Source: Stenotrophomonas sp. 610A2
Lineage (GTDB): Bacteria; Pseudomonadota; Gammaproteobacteria; Xanthomonadales; Xanthomonadaceae
Direction of reading: 5' to 3'
Assembly: GCF_030549615.1 (NCBI RefSeq)
Contig: NZ_CP130832.1
Location: 2,542,001 to 2,606,000, forward strand
Length of the DNA stretch: 64,000 bases
Of this stretch, positions 1 through 8,157 are shown in pieces. The first letter of the stretch is position 1, and every line of letters begins with the position of its first letter. A program made the position numbers and the translations under genes. The notes beneath the pieces are model-generated. The model saw nothing but the letters and a program-made list of their open reading frames with translations, did not search any database and was not told the origin of the DNA.

Positions 1-1452
1 CTCAATGCGATCATGGGCAACCTTGAGCTGCTTGAACGCACAACGTTGACGGCGGAACAGAGCAATCGGCTACACGCGGTTACCTCATCATCCTCTGCCC
101 TGTTGAATATCATCAATGACATTCTGGACTTCTCCAAGGTCGAGTCCGGGCAGATGACGATTGAGTCGATACCATTCGACCTCAAGGAAGTCGCGCAGCA
201 GTGCATCGAGATGTTCGCACCCATGGCCCAGGCCAAGGGACTGGGTATCGACCTCATTGTCGACGATGGCCTGCATGCGCGTTATATGGGCGATCCGACA
301 CGCATCCGCCAGATAATTTTCAATCTGGTCAGTAACGCAATCAAGTTCACCGAGGCTGGCGATGTGCTGCTCGAGGTATACCTGCAGGATGATGCAAGCA
401 GCAACTCCGCCATCGTGCTCGGCGTGAGCGATACCGGCATTGGCATCAGCGCGGCACAGCAGGCCACGCTTTTCACCACGTACTCGCAGGCCGATTCCAG
501 CATTGCCCGTCGCTACGGCGGCACCGGCTTGGGCCTCGCACTTTGCAGGCGCTTGGCGGAGCTGATGCACGGCAACATCCAGGTCAAGAGTGCACCGGGC
601 AACGGCAGCACCTTCATCGTCACCCTGCCATTGCAGGATGCCGGCACAACGACCACCCAGGAACTGCCGACGACTAGTGCGAAAACCCAGCAGCGCGCCG
701 CAATGCACGTACTCGTCGTCGACGATCATCCGGCCAACAGAAAGCTGCTGCAGTTGCAGCTGGAGGCACTCGGCTGCACCGCAAGCACGTTCGAAGAATG
801 TGGCTCAGCAATAGCTACATTCAGCAGCCAGCACTACGACTTGATTCTGACCGATCTGAACATGCCGGGCATGGATGGTTTTACCTTCGCCAGCTATCTG
901 CGTAACCGCGGGGTCGATACCCCCATCATCGCCGTTACCGCGCATGCCTCTGACCGGGACCAGGCCCGCAGCAAGGAGGCCGGCATCAGCACCATTTTGA
1001 TAAAGCCTGTTCTGCTTGAGGCACTGCGTACGACGCTTGCGCAGATCGGCAATGGCGTTCCAGCCACACCGCGTGGTCAGGAACAATGGGATATCGCCAC
1101 GGGGGTATTGCCACCAGAGGTGCACGCCCCGCTACTGTCGTCCCTTGAGGCATCCGTTGCAGCCATCCAGCAACTCTTGCAGGACAAGCAAGCTGGCTCT
1201 GCATCGCAGGCCGCCCAACAAGCGCTCGAGCCGATTGGAAAGCACCTGCATTCCCTGCGCGGGGCTTTCGCCTTCATACATGAAACAGTCATTGCGCAGA
1301 AATGTGCTGCGATGGAGCAGTTACTGCAGGAGAAAAATCTGAGCGCGCTGCAGACCGCATTGGACGAGTTTGACATGGCAGCTCACGCCGCGTTGGAGCG
1401 CAGGCGCCTGCAATCCGCGCCCACGGCGGGCCCGGATCAGCAACGCTTGTGA
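1..1452 (+). CDS. Hybrid sensor histidine kinase (BvgS-like), 3' part
   Basis: The reading frame is open from base 1 (Leu-Asn-Ala-Ile just before MGNLELL), so the gene is cut by the window edge; the phospho-accepting His of the H-box lies just outside. Visible order: the end of a HisKA domain, a HATPase_c domain with N-box NLVSNAIKFT, DTGIGI and GGTGLGLAL, then a receiver domain with VVDDHPAN, phospho-Asp in DLILTDLNMPG and the Lys of LIKPV, and finally a C-terminal HPt-like segment with His in LHSLRGAF. This is the tripartite phosphorelay layout of BvgS-type kinases. The input domains cannot be seen, so the signal is unknown. No output regulator is adjacent. Confidence 0.93.
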   Translation, partial: LNAIMGNLELLERTTLTAEQSNRLHAVTSSSSALLNIINDILDFSKVESGQMTIESIPFDLKEVAQQCIEMFAPMAQAKGLGIDLIVDDGLHARYMGDPTRIRQIIFNLVSNAIKFTEAGDVLLEVYLQDDASSNSAIVLGVSDTGIGISAAQQATLFTTYSQADSSIARRYGGTGLGLALCRRLAELMHGNIQVKSAPGNGSTFIVTLPLQDAGTTTTQELPTTSAKTQQRAAMHVLVVDDHPANRKLLQLQLEALGCTASTFEECGSAIATFSSQHYDLILTDLNMPGMDGFTFASYLRNRGVDTPIIAVTAHASDRDQARSKEAGISTILIKPVLLEALRTTLAQIGNGVPATPRGQEQWDIATGVLPPEVHAPLLSSLEASVAAIQQLLQDKQAGSASQAAQQALEPIGKHLHSLRGAFAFIHETVIAQKCAAMEQLLQEKNLSALQTALDEFDMAAHAALERRRLQSAPTAGPDQQRL

Positions 1453-1589
1453 TGGCTCACCCCGCCTGTATGTTTGGCGGCAGCTAGCAGCGCTGCGATG
1501 GCACTCTGTCCGCGATAGCCGCCAAGGAGCCATCCGCACCACAGGCACCGACCGGCCAGGCAGCTGCAGCAGCCGCCCGCTCCATCGCC

Positions 1590-1988
1590 TTACCAGCAAG
1601 CCTCATGAACCTTGTTGTCCCAGAAGCTCGACATCGCGAAGTCACGCTTCAACCCCGCCTTCGCATAGGCGCGCTCGCGGCCCAACCGTGCTTGGGCACA
1701 AGCGTCGATCTTCGCCCCAGCCCTGCTGCGCTGCCCTGCGCTTGACCCTCTTCGTCTCTGCGATCGATCGTTCTGTCGCGGTTGAGGCCGCGACGACGTC
1801 TTGGGCTCTCCCGCCGCGCCATCAATGGCTTCTGCCCGCACAGCCCAATGCCTCACCTCGGCGCCGGAGCATGGCGTGGATTGATAGACATGCCCTTCAC
1901 CCTCCAAGCACTTGTAGACCGTCAGCTCCTGCGCCAAAGCGTCTGCAGTGATCAGCCCCAACAACATCACCGGAAGCAAGCTTCTCAA
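1590..1988 (-). CDS. DUF4124 domain-containing exported protein
   Basis: A 132-aa protein with an N-terminal signal peptide (MRSLLPVMLLGLITADALAQ) followed by a short DUF4124-type module, YKCLEGEGHVYQSTPC, with its paired Cys. The middle is rich in Arg, Ser and Gln and looks disordered; a second Cys pair lies near the C-terminus. DUF4124 proteins are small periplasmic proteins common in Xanthomonadaceae; their function is unknown. It converges on the kinase gene with 137 bp between them, in which I see no clear signal. Confidence 0.75.
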   Translation of the reverse strand: MRSLLPVMLLGLITADALAQELTVYKCLEGEGHVYQSTPCSGAEVRHWAVRAEAIDGAAGEPKTSSRPQPRQNDRSQRRRGSSAGQRSRAGAKIDACAQARLGRERAYAKAGLKRDFAMSSFWDNKVHEACW

Positions 1989-2222
1989 GGCACCGTCCCT
2001 GTTTACCTTTATGGTCTACAAGGTGCCAAACGCCTGGAGTGCTGGATGTCCGCGATCAGAGCGTATTGGCGTCGGACTTCGCCGCTGCATGTCGCAGCAC
2101 ACCTCCTCGGCGCGTGCTGCACCGGACGTCGCATCCAGTCCGGGCCTCCACCGTACCCAGACGGCGGATTGCGTCTTTTTCAGCCCCGTCTCATTGGATG
2201 AAGAAATTTCTTCACAAATCGC

Positions 2223-2251
2223 TTGCGGGAAATATGAAGCCCCGCTATTAT
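2223..2251 (+). promoter_or_regulatory. Promoter of the first tRNA-Ala/tRNA-Glu unit
   Basis: A -35 like TTGCGG at 2223-2228, a 17-base spacer and a -10 TATTAT at 2246-2251, placed 35 bases before the tRNA-Ala. The position and spacing fit a sigma-70 promoter. The upstream stretch 1989-2222 shows no gene I can support. Confidence 0.55.
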
Positions 2252-2285
2252 TTCTTTCTCGGCAACGACGTAACAACGTTTCACC

Positions 2286-2361
2286 GGGGCCATAGCTCAG
2301 CTGGGAGAGCGCCTGCATGGCATGCAGGAGGTCAGCGGTTCGATCCCGCTTGGCTCCACCA
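2286..2361 (+). tRNA. tRNA-Ala (GGC), copy 1
   Basis: A 76-nt cloverleaf with encoded CCA. Acceptor arms are GGGGCCA and TGGCTCC; the T-arm has GGTTCGATCC. The anticodon stem CCTGC/GCAGG closes the loop ATGGCAT, giving anticodon GGC. It is identical to the copy at 2623-2698. Confidence 0.98.
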
Positions 2362-2412
2362 AATCCGAACATTAGGCCGTTTGGATTGTCGACAATTTGA
2401 TGAGTATAACGC

Positions 2413-2488
2413 GTCCCCATCGTCTAGAGGCCTAGGACATCACCCTTTCACGGTGGCGACCGGGGTTCGAATCCCCGTGGGGACGCCA
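2413..2488 (+). tRNA. tRNA-Glu (TTC), copy 1
   Basis: A 76-nt cloverleaf with encoded CCA, acceptor arm GTCCCC/GGGGAC, and anticodon loop CTTTCAC giving anticodon TTC. It lies 51 nt after tRNA-Ala and is probably co-transcribed with it. Identical to the copy at 2750-2825. Confidence 0.98.
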
Positions 2489-2505
2489 TTCATCAGGTAC
2501 AAACG

Positions 2506-2531
2506 GACCCAGCCGTATCGGGTCTTTTTTT
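2506..2531 (+). terminator. Rho-independent terminator after tRNA-Glu copy 1
   Basis: Stem GACCC (2506-2510) with GGGTC (2520-2524), then a run of seven T. Confidence 0.8.
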
Positions 2532-2574
2532 ATCGAAGCAATCCTCCCAAGAAATTGCACGGAAGAAGAAAAAG

Positions 2575-2603
2575 CTTCCAATTCGATAAAAGACCGCTAT
2601 AAT
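2575..2603 (+). promoter_or_regulatory. Promoter of the second tRNA-Ala/tRNA-Glu unit
   Basis: A perfect -10 TATAAT at 2598-2603 with a weak -35 (CTTCCA, 2575-2580) 17 bases before it. The -10 is followed by the GC-rich AGCGGGC, the kind of discriminator found at stringently controlled stable-RNA promoters. Confidence 0.65.
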
Positions 2604-2622
2604 AGCGGGCTAGCAACAACGT

Positions 2623-2698
2623 GGGGCCATAGCTCAGCTGGGAGAGCGCCTGCATGGCATGCAGGAGGTCAGCGGTTCGATCCCGCTTGGCTCCACCA
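2623..2698 (+). tRNA. tRNA-Ala (GGC), copy 2
   Basis: Identical in all 76 bases to copy 1, with anticodon GGC and encoded CCA. Confidence 0.98.
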
Positions 2699-2749
2699 AT
2701 TCAGGCCTTAGGCCGCCTGAATCTACAACTTGAGATTTGAAGAATACGC

Positions 2750-2825
2750 GTCCCCATCGTCTAGAGGCCTAGGACATCACCCTTTCACGGTGGCGACCGG
2801 GGTTCGAATCCCCGTGGGGACGCCA
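2750..2825 (+). tRNA. tRNA-Glu (TTC), copy 2
   Basis: Identical in all 76 bases to copy 1, with anticodon TTC and encoded CCA. Confidence 0.98.
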
Positions 2826-2833
2826 TTTCTAAA

Positions 2834-2860
2834 AAGCTTCGAGCGATCGAAGCTTTTTTC
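2834..2860 (+). terminator. Terminator after tRNA-Glu copy 2
   Basis: A 9-bp perfect stem AAGCTTCGA/TCGAAGCTT with loop GCGA, followed by TTTTC. A strong intrinsic terminator. Confidence 0.9.
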
Positions 2861-3005
2861 TTGCCTGCGATTTACAGCGGTGCTGCCCTGCCCGCCCAGG
2901 CCGAACACAGCACCCAACCGCCAGCGAGTCCTTCATCGACAGCCAGCATCCCGCGCCAGCATACTTGAGCGCTATTTGGGCGCGGGCAACAGCAAGGATC
3001 AACCA

Positions 3006-3281
3006 ATGAACATGAAAGCACTCGCCATCTTGTTGGCCGGGGCACTTCTGGCGTTCGCAGGGACCACGCTACACGCCAACTACCTCTTTGCCGAACGCTC
3101 GCAAGCGCCCGACCCGAGCAAAGGCGAGATCATTGAGTTCAAGGTAAAAGGATCGGATCGCACGGTTTACATCACCAGCGGTGACCGCATGCAGCATTGG
3201 TCGATTCTCGGCGCCGGGATTCTATTGTTCCTACTGGGCGCCAAGGGCGGCGCCCTGCAGCGAAACCGCGTACAGAACTAA
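3006..3281 (+). CDS. Small membrane protein, function unknown
   Basis: 91 aa starting at an ATG preceded by AAGGA with suitable spacing. The N-terminal hydrophobic segment ALAILLAGALLAFAGTTL is either an uncleaved anchor or a signal peptide. A short polar region of about 45 residues follows, then a second hydrophobic segment (ILGAGILLFLLGA) near the C-terminus. The layout suggests two membrane passes with a periplasmic loop. A longer in-frame reading back through tRNA-Glu is an artefact. I do not recognise a family. Confidence 0.7.
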   Translation: MNMKALAILLAGALLAFAGTTLHANYLFAERSQAPDPSKGEIIEFKVKGSDRTVYITSGDRMQHWSILGAGILLFLLGAKGGALQRNRVQN

Positions 3282-3305
3282 GCCCGCGAGCAGCTGCATA
3301 CCTTT

Positions 3306-3654
3306 GTGGGAGCGGCGTAAGCCGCGAAGCCACGGATCCAGAAGGCGGCAGCACGACACTCGGTTGTTCCCAATATCGCCAGCTTCGCGGCTTACTCGGC
3401 TCTCACATCGATGCGGGAGATTAAGGCATCGCCGGGCACGCCCCTGCCGAGCATGGCTCGGCACTACAGGCCCGAGCAAGCGTGTTGCTGCGCTTGGTTT
3501 TGTAGGAGCGGCGTAAGCCGCGAAGCCACAGATCCAGCAGGTGGCAATGCGATGCCCAGGTATTACTGGCTTCGCGGCTTACACCGCTCCGACATCCATC
3601 GTGCAGATCATCGTATGGGCGGGAACGCCCCTGCCGAGCATGGCTCGGCACTAC
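3306..3654. repeat. Cluster of REP hairpins (two families)
   Basis: Six elements. The GTAGGAGCGGCGTAAGCCGCG-like family is at 3306-3333 (plus) with a degenerate mate at 3381-3406 (minus), and at 3502-3526 (plus) with a mate at 3568-3593 (minus). The SMAG-like family with core GTAGTGCCGAGCCATGCTCG is at 3445-3467 and 3632-3654 (both minus). Pairs of opposite orientation form larger inverted repeats. No gene lies in 3282-3701. Confidence 0.9.
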
Positions 3655-3701
3655 TGGACTGCACGTCGCAATTGGAACTGCCTGCCAAATTTCAGGCAAA
3701 G

Positions 3702-3723
3702 AAAAAGGCACCGATGGGTGCCT
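3702..3723 (-). terminator. Terminator of tRNA-Leu
   Basis: Stem AGGCACC/GGTGCCT with a 4-base loop; on the minus strand it is followed by TTTTTC. It lies 9 bases after the 3' end of the tRNA. Confidence 0.85.
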
Positions 3724-3731
3724 GTTTTCTC

Positions 3732-3818
3732 TGGTGCCGAAGGGGGGACTCGAACCCCCACGCTTTTAAGGGCGGCGGATTTTGAATCCGCTGCGTCTAC
3801 CGATTCCGCCACTTCGGC
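3732..3818 (-). tRNA. tRNA-Leu (CAA)
   Basis: An 87-nt class II tRNA on the minus strand, starting GCCGAAGTGG, with a long variable arm, a T-arm GGTTCGAG and encoded CCA. The anticodon stem GCGGA/TCCGC closes the loop TTCAAAA, giving anticodon CAA, which reads TTG. Confidence 0.97.
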
Positions 3819-3906
3819 TGGCAGGAGCGGAATTATAGCGGAGCTTTGCGCGCTTGGGCAGGTCCCAGCCAAAAATATTTCTGTAATGCCTGTTTCGGCG
3901 ACTGGC

Positions 3907-3912
3907 TATACT
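3907..3912 (+). promoter_or_regulatory. Candidate -10 element before the response regulator
   Basis: TATACT lies 29 bases before the ATG at 3941. No convincing -35 hexamer sits at the right spacing, so this is tentative. Confidence 0.3.
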
Positions 3913-3940
3913 TCACCCGATCCGGATACAGGGGCAAACG

Positions 3941-4309
3941 ATGGGCTCGCTCGAAGGCACGAGAGTGCTGGTCGTGGAGAACGACGAGTTGAATGCCATG
4001 CTGCTGCAGATGCAGCTGGAGATGGAAGGCATGCAGGTTGGCGGTGTTGCCGCCTCGGTCAGCGCTGCCCTGCAGATGATCGACGAGCTGCAGCCACAAC
4101 TGGTTTTCCTGGACTATTGGCTGGCATGCAATGAGAACAGCAGCCCGGTTGCCGAATGTCTGAGGCAGCGTGGCATTCCATTCCTGGTTGCTACCGGCAT
4201 GGAAATCAACCAGCTTCCAGCGGTGTTCGATGCCGGCGTAAAGCTTTCCAAGCCCTATACCGGCAGTGATCTCAGCCAGGCACTGCGTCGCGCACTTGCT
4301 CCGGCCTGA
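3941..4309 (+). CDS. Single-domain response regulator
   Basis: 122 aa consisting of one receiver (CheY-like) domain and no output domain. Visible features are the acidic pocket (VVENDELN near the N-terminus), the phospho-Asp in LVFLDYW near residue 65, the Thr in LVATGM and the Lys in KLSKPY. All key residues are present, so phosphorylation should be possible. No kinase is adjacent; the hybrid kinase is 2.5 kb away across the tRNA genes and points the same way. A partner cannot be named from the sequence. Confidence 0.88.
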   Translation: MGSLEGTRVLVVENDELNAMLLQMQLEMEGMQVGGVAASVSAALQMIDELQPQLVFLDYWLACNENSSPVAECLRQRGIPFLVATGMEINQLPAVFDAGVKLSKPYTGSDLSQALRRALAPA

Positions 4310-4342
4310 GCAAGCTCATGAGTGCGTAGAGCAAGTTGCCCT

Positions 4343-4439
4343 GTAGGAGCGGCGTGAGCCGCGAAGCAGATGCTGCTACAGGTCGCCTTGAATTCCTGCG
4401 CTCCAGCACCGTCAGCTTCGCGGCTTACGCCGCTCCTAC
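4343..4439. repeat. Inverted pair of REP hairpins
   Basis: GTAGGAGCGG-family elements at 4343-4367 (plus) and 4415-4439 (minus), facing each other between the response regulator gene and tex, which converge here. Such a pair could fold into a long hairpin and may help end both transcripts. Confidence 0.88.
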
Positions 4440-4457
4440 AAGAGCGGCGACTCCTAC

Positions 4458-6830
4458 TCAGCTGCCGCGCTTTGCCCTTGCGAACGCATCGGCCAGTGCA
4501 TTGTTCGCCGGCGCAGCAGACACTGCCGGCCGGCCACCGCCATTGCCCGGATTGCGCGGACGCTGGCCACCATCACGTCCAGCACCCGGGCCACGCCCCT
4601 GCCCCGCATTGCGCTCATCACGCTCGGGCTTCCTGGCGGGCGCGGGCGTATCTTCCAGACGCCGGGTCAACGCGATGCGCTTGCGCGCCACATCCACCTC
4701 CAGCACTTTGACCTTGACGATATCGCCCGCCTTGACCACGTCGCGCGGGTCTTTGACGAAGGTATCGGACAAGGCCGAGATGTGGATCAGGCCATCCTGG
4801 TGCACACCGATATCGACGAAGGCACCAAACGCGGCGACGTTGCTGACAACGCCTTCCAGAATCATGCCTTCGCGCAGATCCTTGATGTCCTCGACGCCCT
4901 CGGCAAAACGCGCGGCCTTGAACTCGGGGCGTGGATCGCGGCCTGGCTTCTCCATTTCCTTGAGGATGTCGCGCACGGTCGGCACACCGAACTTGTCGTC
5001 GGTGAACTGCTCGGCCTTCAGACTGCGCAGGTAACTGCCATCACCCAATAGCGCCTTGATCGGCTTTGCCGCGGCAGCGACGATGCGCTCGACCACCGGA
5101 TACGCTTCCGGGTGAACCGCGGAGGCGTCCAGCGGCTCGTCGCCATCGGCGATCCGCAGGAAGCCAGCGCATTGCTCAAAGGTCTTGTCGCCCAGGCGCG
5201 ACACCTTCAACAGATCCTTGCGGCGCTTGAACGGGCCGTTCTCGTCGCGGTGACGAACGATGTTCTCGGCCACCGTCGCAGACAGACCCGAAACGCGGGT
5301 CAACAACGCTGCAGATGCCGTGTTGACGAAGACGCCAACCGCGTTGACGCAGTCCTCGACCCGCGCGTCCAGGGCCTTGGCCAGGCGGAACTGGTCGACA
5401 TCATGCTGGTATTGGCCCACGCCTATGGCCTTGGGCTCGATCTTGACCAGTTCGGCCAAGGGATCCTGCAGGCGCCGCGCAATCGAGACCGCCCCGCGCA
5501 GCGACACATCCAACTCCGGGAATTCCTTGGCAGCAAACTCAGACGCGGAATACACCGAGGCGCCGGCTTCGCTGACCACCACTTTCTGCAGTTTGGAATT
5601 GCCGCAGGCAGCGATTGCCTCACCGGCCAGCTTGTCGGTCTCGCGGCTGGCGGTGCCGTTGCCAATCGCGATCAGCTCGACGTTGTGCTTGATGCACAGC
5701 TGTTTGATCGTCTGCAGCGACTGCTCCCACTGCCGGCGCGGTTCGTGCGGATACACCGTATCGGTGGCCAGCAGCTTGCCGGTCGCATCGACCACGGCGA
5801 TTTTGCAACCGGTACGGATGCCCGGATCCAGCCCCAGTACTGCCTTCGGCCCAGCCGGCGCTGCCAGCATCAGATCTTTCAGGTTATCGCCGAACACCGT
5901 GATCGCCTCGGCCTCGGCTTTCTCGCGCGCCTGATTGAACAAGTCCAGCAGCAGGTGCATATGCAGCTTGGCGCGCCAGGTCAGGCGGCAGGCATCCAGC
6001 AGCCAGCGATCGGCCGGGCGCTCCTTGTTTGCGATGCCCGCGTTGAACGCAACGCGGCCTTCCGCATACTGGTGCCCGGCTTCAACATCGCTGCCCGGGT
6101 CCAACTCAAGGAACAGGAATTCCTCGCGACGCGCGCGGAACAAGGCCAGCAAACGGTGCGAGGGAATCTTTGCCAACGCTTCGGCATGCTCGAAGTAATC
6201 GCGGTATTTGGCGCCTTCGGCTTCTTTGCCTTCAGCTACCCGCGCACGGATGATGCCGTTGCCAGCCAACCAGCTGCGCAACTCACCAACCAACGCGGCG
6301 TCTTCGCCCCAACGCTCCATCAGGATGGCGCGCGCGCCCTCCAGTGCAGCCTTGGTATCGGCGACACCCTTTTCGGCATCGACAAACCCAGCAGCAAAGA
6401 CCTGCGGGTCCAACATCGGATCGCCGAGCAGACCGTCGGCCAGCGGCTCCAGCCCTGCTTCGCGCGCGATCTGCGCACGCGTGCGACGCTTCTGCTTGTA
6501 AGGCAGGTACAGATCTTCCAGCCGCGACTTGGTATCCGCGCCCATGATCTGCTCGCGCAAGGCGTCGCTGAGCTTGCCCTGTTCGTCAATGCTGGACAGG
6601 ACTGCCTTGCGGCGATCCTCGAGCTCACGCAGATAGGTAAGACGACTCTCAAGATTACGCAGTTGGGTGTCGTCCAGGCCGCCGGTCACTTCCTTGCGGT
6701 AGCGGGCGATGAACGGAACGCTGGCGCCCTCATCAAGCAGCGCGATGGCTGCCTTGGTTTGAGCGGCCTGTGCGCCGATCTCGTCGGCGATTGTCTGCGC
6801 GATCTGCTGCGCGAGCTTGATGTCTTGCAT
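4458..6830 (-). CDS. tex: Tex, transcription accessory / S1 RNA-binding protein
   Basis: 790 aa, close to other bacterial Tex proteins. The N-terminal block with [17 protein letters not shown] and [12 protein letters not shown] is diagnostic. A YqgF/RuvX-like domain ([11 protein letters not shown]) is near residue 330, helix-hairpin-helix segments follow, and an S1 domain is near residues 650-725 ([19 protein letters not shown]). The last 65 residues are rich in Gly, Arg and Pro and probably disordered, adding RNA affinity. The frame is open to an ATG at 6866, but starting at 6830 matches the usual N-terminus; neither has a clear ribosome site. Family role: nucleic-acid binding and support of transcription or translation. 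Confidence 0.93.
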   Translation of the reverse strand: MQDIKLAQQIAQTIADEIGAQAAQTKAAIALLDEGASVPFIARYRKEVTGGLDDTQLRNLESRLTYLRELEDRRKAVLSSIDEQGKLSDALREQIMGADTKSRLEDLYLPYKQKRRTRAQIAREAGLEPLADGLLGDPMLDPQVFAAGFVDAEKGVADTKAALEGARAILMERWGEDAALVGELRSWLAGNGIIRARVAEGKEAEGAKYRDYFEHAEALAKIPSHRLLALFRARREEFLFLELDPGSDVEAGHQYAEGRVAFNAGIANKERPADRWLLDACRLTWRAKLHMHLLLDLFNQAREKAEAEAITVFGDNLKDLMLAAPAGPKAVLGLDPGIRTGCKIAVVDATGKLLATDTVYPHEPRRQWEQSLQTIKQLCIKHNVELIAIGNGTASRETDKLAGEAIAACGNSKLQKVVVSEAGASVYSASEFAAKEFPELDVSLRGAVSIARRLQDPLAELVKIEPKAIGVGQYQHDVDQFRLAKALDARVEDCVNAVGVFVNTASAALLTRVSGLSATVAENIVRHRDENGPFKRRKDLLKVSRLGDKTFEQCAGFLRIADGDEPLDASAVHPEAYPVVERIVAAAAKPIKALLGDGSYLRSLKAEQFTDDKFGVPTVRDILKEMEKPGRDPRPEFKAARFAEGVEDIKDLREGMILEGVVSNVAAFGAFVDIGVHQDGLIHISALSDTFVKDPRDVVKAGDIVKVKVLEVDVARKRIALTRRLEDTPAPARKPERDERNAGQGRGPGAGRDGGQRPRNPGNGGGRPAVSAAPANNALADAFARAKRGS

Positions 6831-6944
6831 TGCCGGTGCGGTAGCCACGGTGACGGGAGCTACCATTCTGGCAATGCGCGGGCGCCGGGGAAAGCCGTTG
6901 ACAGCACGCGCCGGACCTGTTGCCCGGCGCGTATAGCTGAATAC

Positions 6945-7160
6945 TCAGGCCAGATGCTTGTACAGCCGTTGGCTGGCGACATCGTCACGCAGGTCTTCCA
7001 GCACCATTACGCGCATCGAGCCCCTGCCGGTCACTGGCATCATCCGTTCGACGTAAATTTCCGGGCCATGCTCGGTATCTGCGCGGGTTTTGCTGAAGCC
7101 GTAGGGCAACACACCCTTATCGCCATCCTTGCTGCCACCGATATAAAGAACAATTGCCAT
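6945..7160 (-). CDS. Small conserved-looking protein, function unknown
   Basis: 71 aa, soluble, starting MAIVLYIGGSKDGDKG, with ATG at 7160 preceded by GGAG at workable spacing. It has no signal peptide, no membrane segment and no Cys. It contains many charged residues and a central YVERMMPVTGRG segment. It lies alone between tex and the PHA operon. I do not recognise the family. The 127 bases upstream (7161-7287) contain a direct repeat GATACGT but no obvious promoter. Confidence 0.65.
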   Translation of the reverse strand: MAIVLYIGGSKDGDKGVLPYGFSKTRADTEHGPEIYVERMMPVTGRGSMRVMVLEDLRDDVASQRLYKHLA

Positions 7161-7287
7161 GGTGGTTCGTGCTCCTGTTGGATCTGTAACAGGTGCAACG
7201 ATACGTGGGGATACGTTACAGAGATGTACATAAAAGGTTGTCGTTTGATGTCAGCGTTCATTGCAGCAACATCGACGACAGCCGCTT

Positions 7288-7734
7288 TCAGTGCCGCGCA
7301 GGCCACCAACCACGGCCGTGCATGGCGTAATAGTCTGCCGCACGCTCGAATGGGTTACGCACGCTTACGCCTCCGCACAACAGGTAGACCGGCAGGAAAA
7401 ACGGGCCCAACACCAGGTACTGGAAAACATGCGCGCGCTCGTGATCGCCGAGGCGCACGCGCGGCTGTACGCAACGACCGGCGCGGTGCTCGTAGGTCAG
7501 GCACAAACCGTCCAGATCATCGCCGGTGTGCAGGATCACCATACCGAAGGTGATCGCACCGCCTGGCCCCCAAGGCCAACGCCGGAACACCAGGGCAGAT
7601 TCCTTGCTGCTCCAATAGGGACGGGCCCCGGCAAGCGCGCCCAGTGCGCCGCCGATCAGACCGATCAAGGTATTGGGCGAGGTCCAGATTCCACCCAGAA
7701 TGCGCAGCCACACCGGAGCCATCGCGAGCTGCAT
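7288..7734 (-). CDS. Membrane protein with HExxH motif, putative metalloprotease
   Basis: 148 aa. A Gly-rich hydrophobic segment near residues 22-40 (LIGLIGGALGALAGA) looks like a glycine-zipper membrane helix. DHERAHVFQY near residue 98 is an HExxH motif, followed by a second hydrophobic stretch and then NPFERAADYYA, which could supply the third zinc ligand (Glu), as in gluzincins. It is the last of four minus-strand genes after phaE, phaC and the DUF5329 gene, with a 45-bp gap from the latter. The enzymatic role is inferred from the motif only. An alternative is a structural membrane protein with a chance HExxH. Confidence 0.6.
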   Translation of the reverse strand: MQLAMAPVWLRILGGIWTSPNTLIGLIGGALGALAGARPYWSSKESALVFRRWPWGPGGAITFGMVILHTGDDLDGLCLTYEHRAGRCVQPRVRLGDHERAHVFQYLVLGPFFLPVYLLCGGVSVRNPFERAADYYAMHGRGWWPARH

Positions 7735-7779
7735 GAGGCTCAGACCCGCTGCCTGGTTCTGGTGACCGGCCAGCTCACC

Positions 7780-8157
7780 TCAGCCAGCCGGCGCACGCAG
7801 GCGACGCAGTTGCTGCAGGAACCACGCCGAGGCGTCCTGCTCCTGCGCGCCGCTGCAGGAGACCTTGTACGCCTTGCCACTCATGCTGCTGCGGCTGGCG
7901 GCACGATCGATGAACTGCTCGCTGCTGTCGACCATGTCGCGCTTGAGCAGGTAATCGTATTTGCGCTGCAAATGGCCGCGCGCAGCCACTGCGTCGTACC
8001 AGGTGCCATTGCGCTGAAAACGGCAGCCGGAGGTTTCCAGCGCCTGCATCAAGCCACTGATCTCATGCTGTGTTGCCGCATTGGGAGCGGCAGCTGCAGG
8101 CAGTGCCACCAGTGCCAAACTTGCGGCCATCAGCAAATTACGAACCAGCTTCTTCAT
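7780..8157 (-). CDS. DUF5329 (YfeK-like) periplasmic protein
   Basis: 125 aa with a signal peptide (MKKLVRNLLMAASLALVALPAAAA). The mature part contains FQRNGTWYDA, AARGHLQRKYDYL and SSEQFIDRAASRSSMSGKAYKV, which match the pattern of E. coli YfeK (DUF5329). Two Cys could form a disulfide. The start overlaps the phaC stop as ATGA (8154-8157), so it is translationally coupled to the PHA synthase genes. Function unknown. Confidence 0.8.
   Translation of the reverse strand: MKKLVRNLLMAASLALVALPAAAAPNAATQHEISGLMQALETSGCRFQRNGTWYDAVAARGHLQRKYDYLLKRDMVDSSEQFIDRAASRSSMSGKAYKVSCSGAQEQDASAWFLQQLRRLRAPAG

Larger units (their letters stand above)
2286..2825 (+). repeat. Tandem duplication of a tRNA-Ala/tRNA-Glu pair
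   Basis: The 203-bp pair at 2286-2488 recurs at 2623-2825. The tRNAs are identical and both spacers are 51 nt, but the spacer sequences differ. Each unit has its own promoter and terminator, so they are two separate transcription units. Confidence 0.95.

Noticed and set aside
2016..2420. A 134-aa minus-strand reading frame containing RDRTADLLHAMQALSQLSYGP
   Set aside because: This is the antisense translation of tRNA-Ala, a well-known false protein; both the tRNA structure and the terminator explain the sequence.
2039..2602. A plus-strand reading frame through both first-copy tRNAs
   Set aside because: It translates tRNA-Ala and tRNA-Glu. Its repeat with the second copy is due to the tRNA duplication.
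3411..3785. Plus-strand frame with GGTRTPTLLRAADFESAAST-like ending
   Set aside because: Antisense of tRNA-Leu; a common annotation error.
5112..7553. An 813-aa open frame opposite tex
   Set aside because: High-GC codon use leaves the antisense frame open. It has no domain, no ribosome site and runs past the tex start into other genes; tex is certain.
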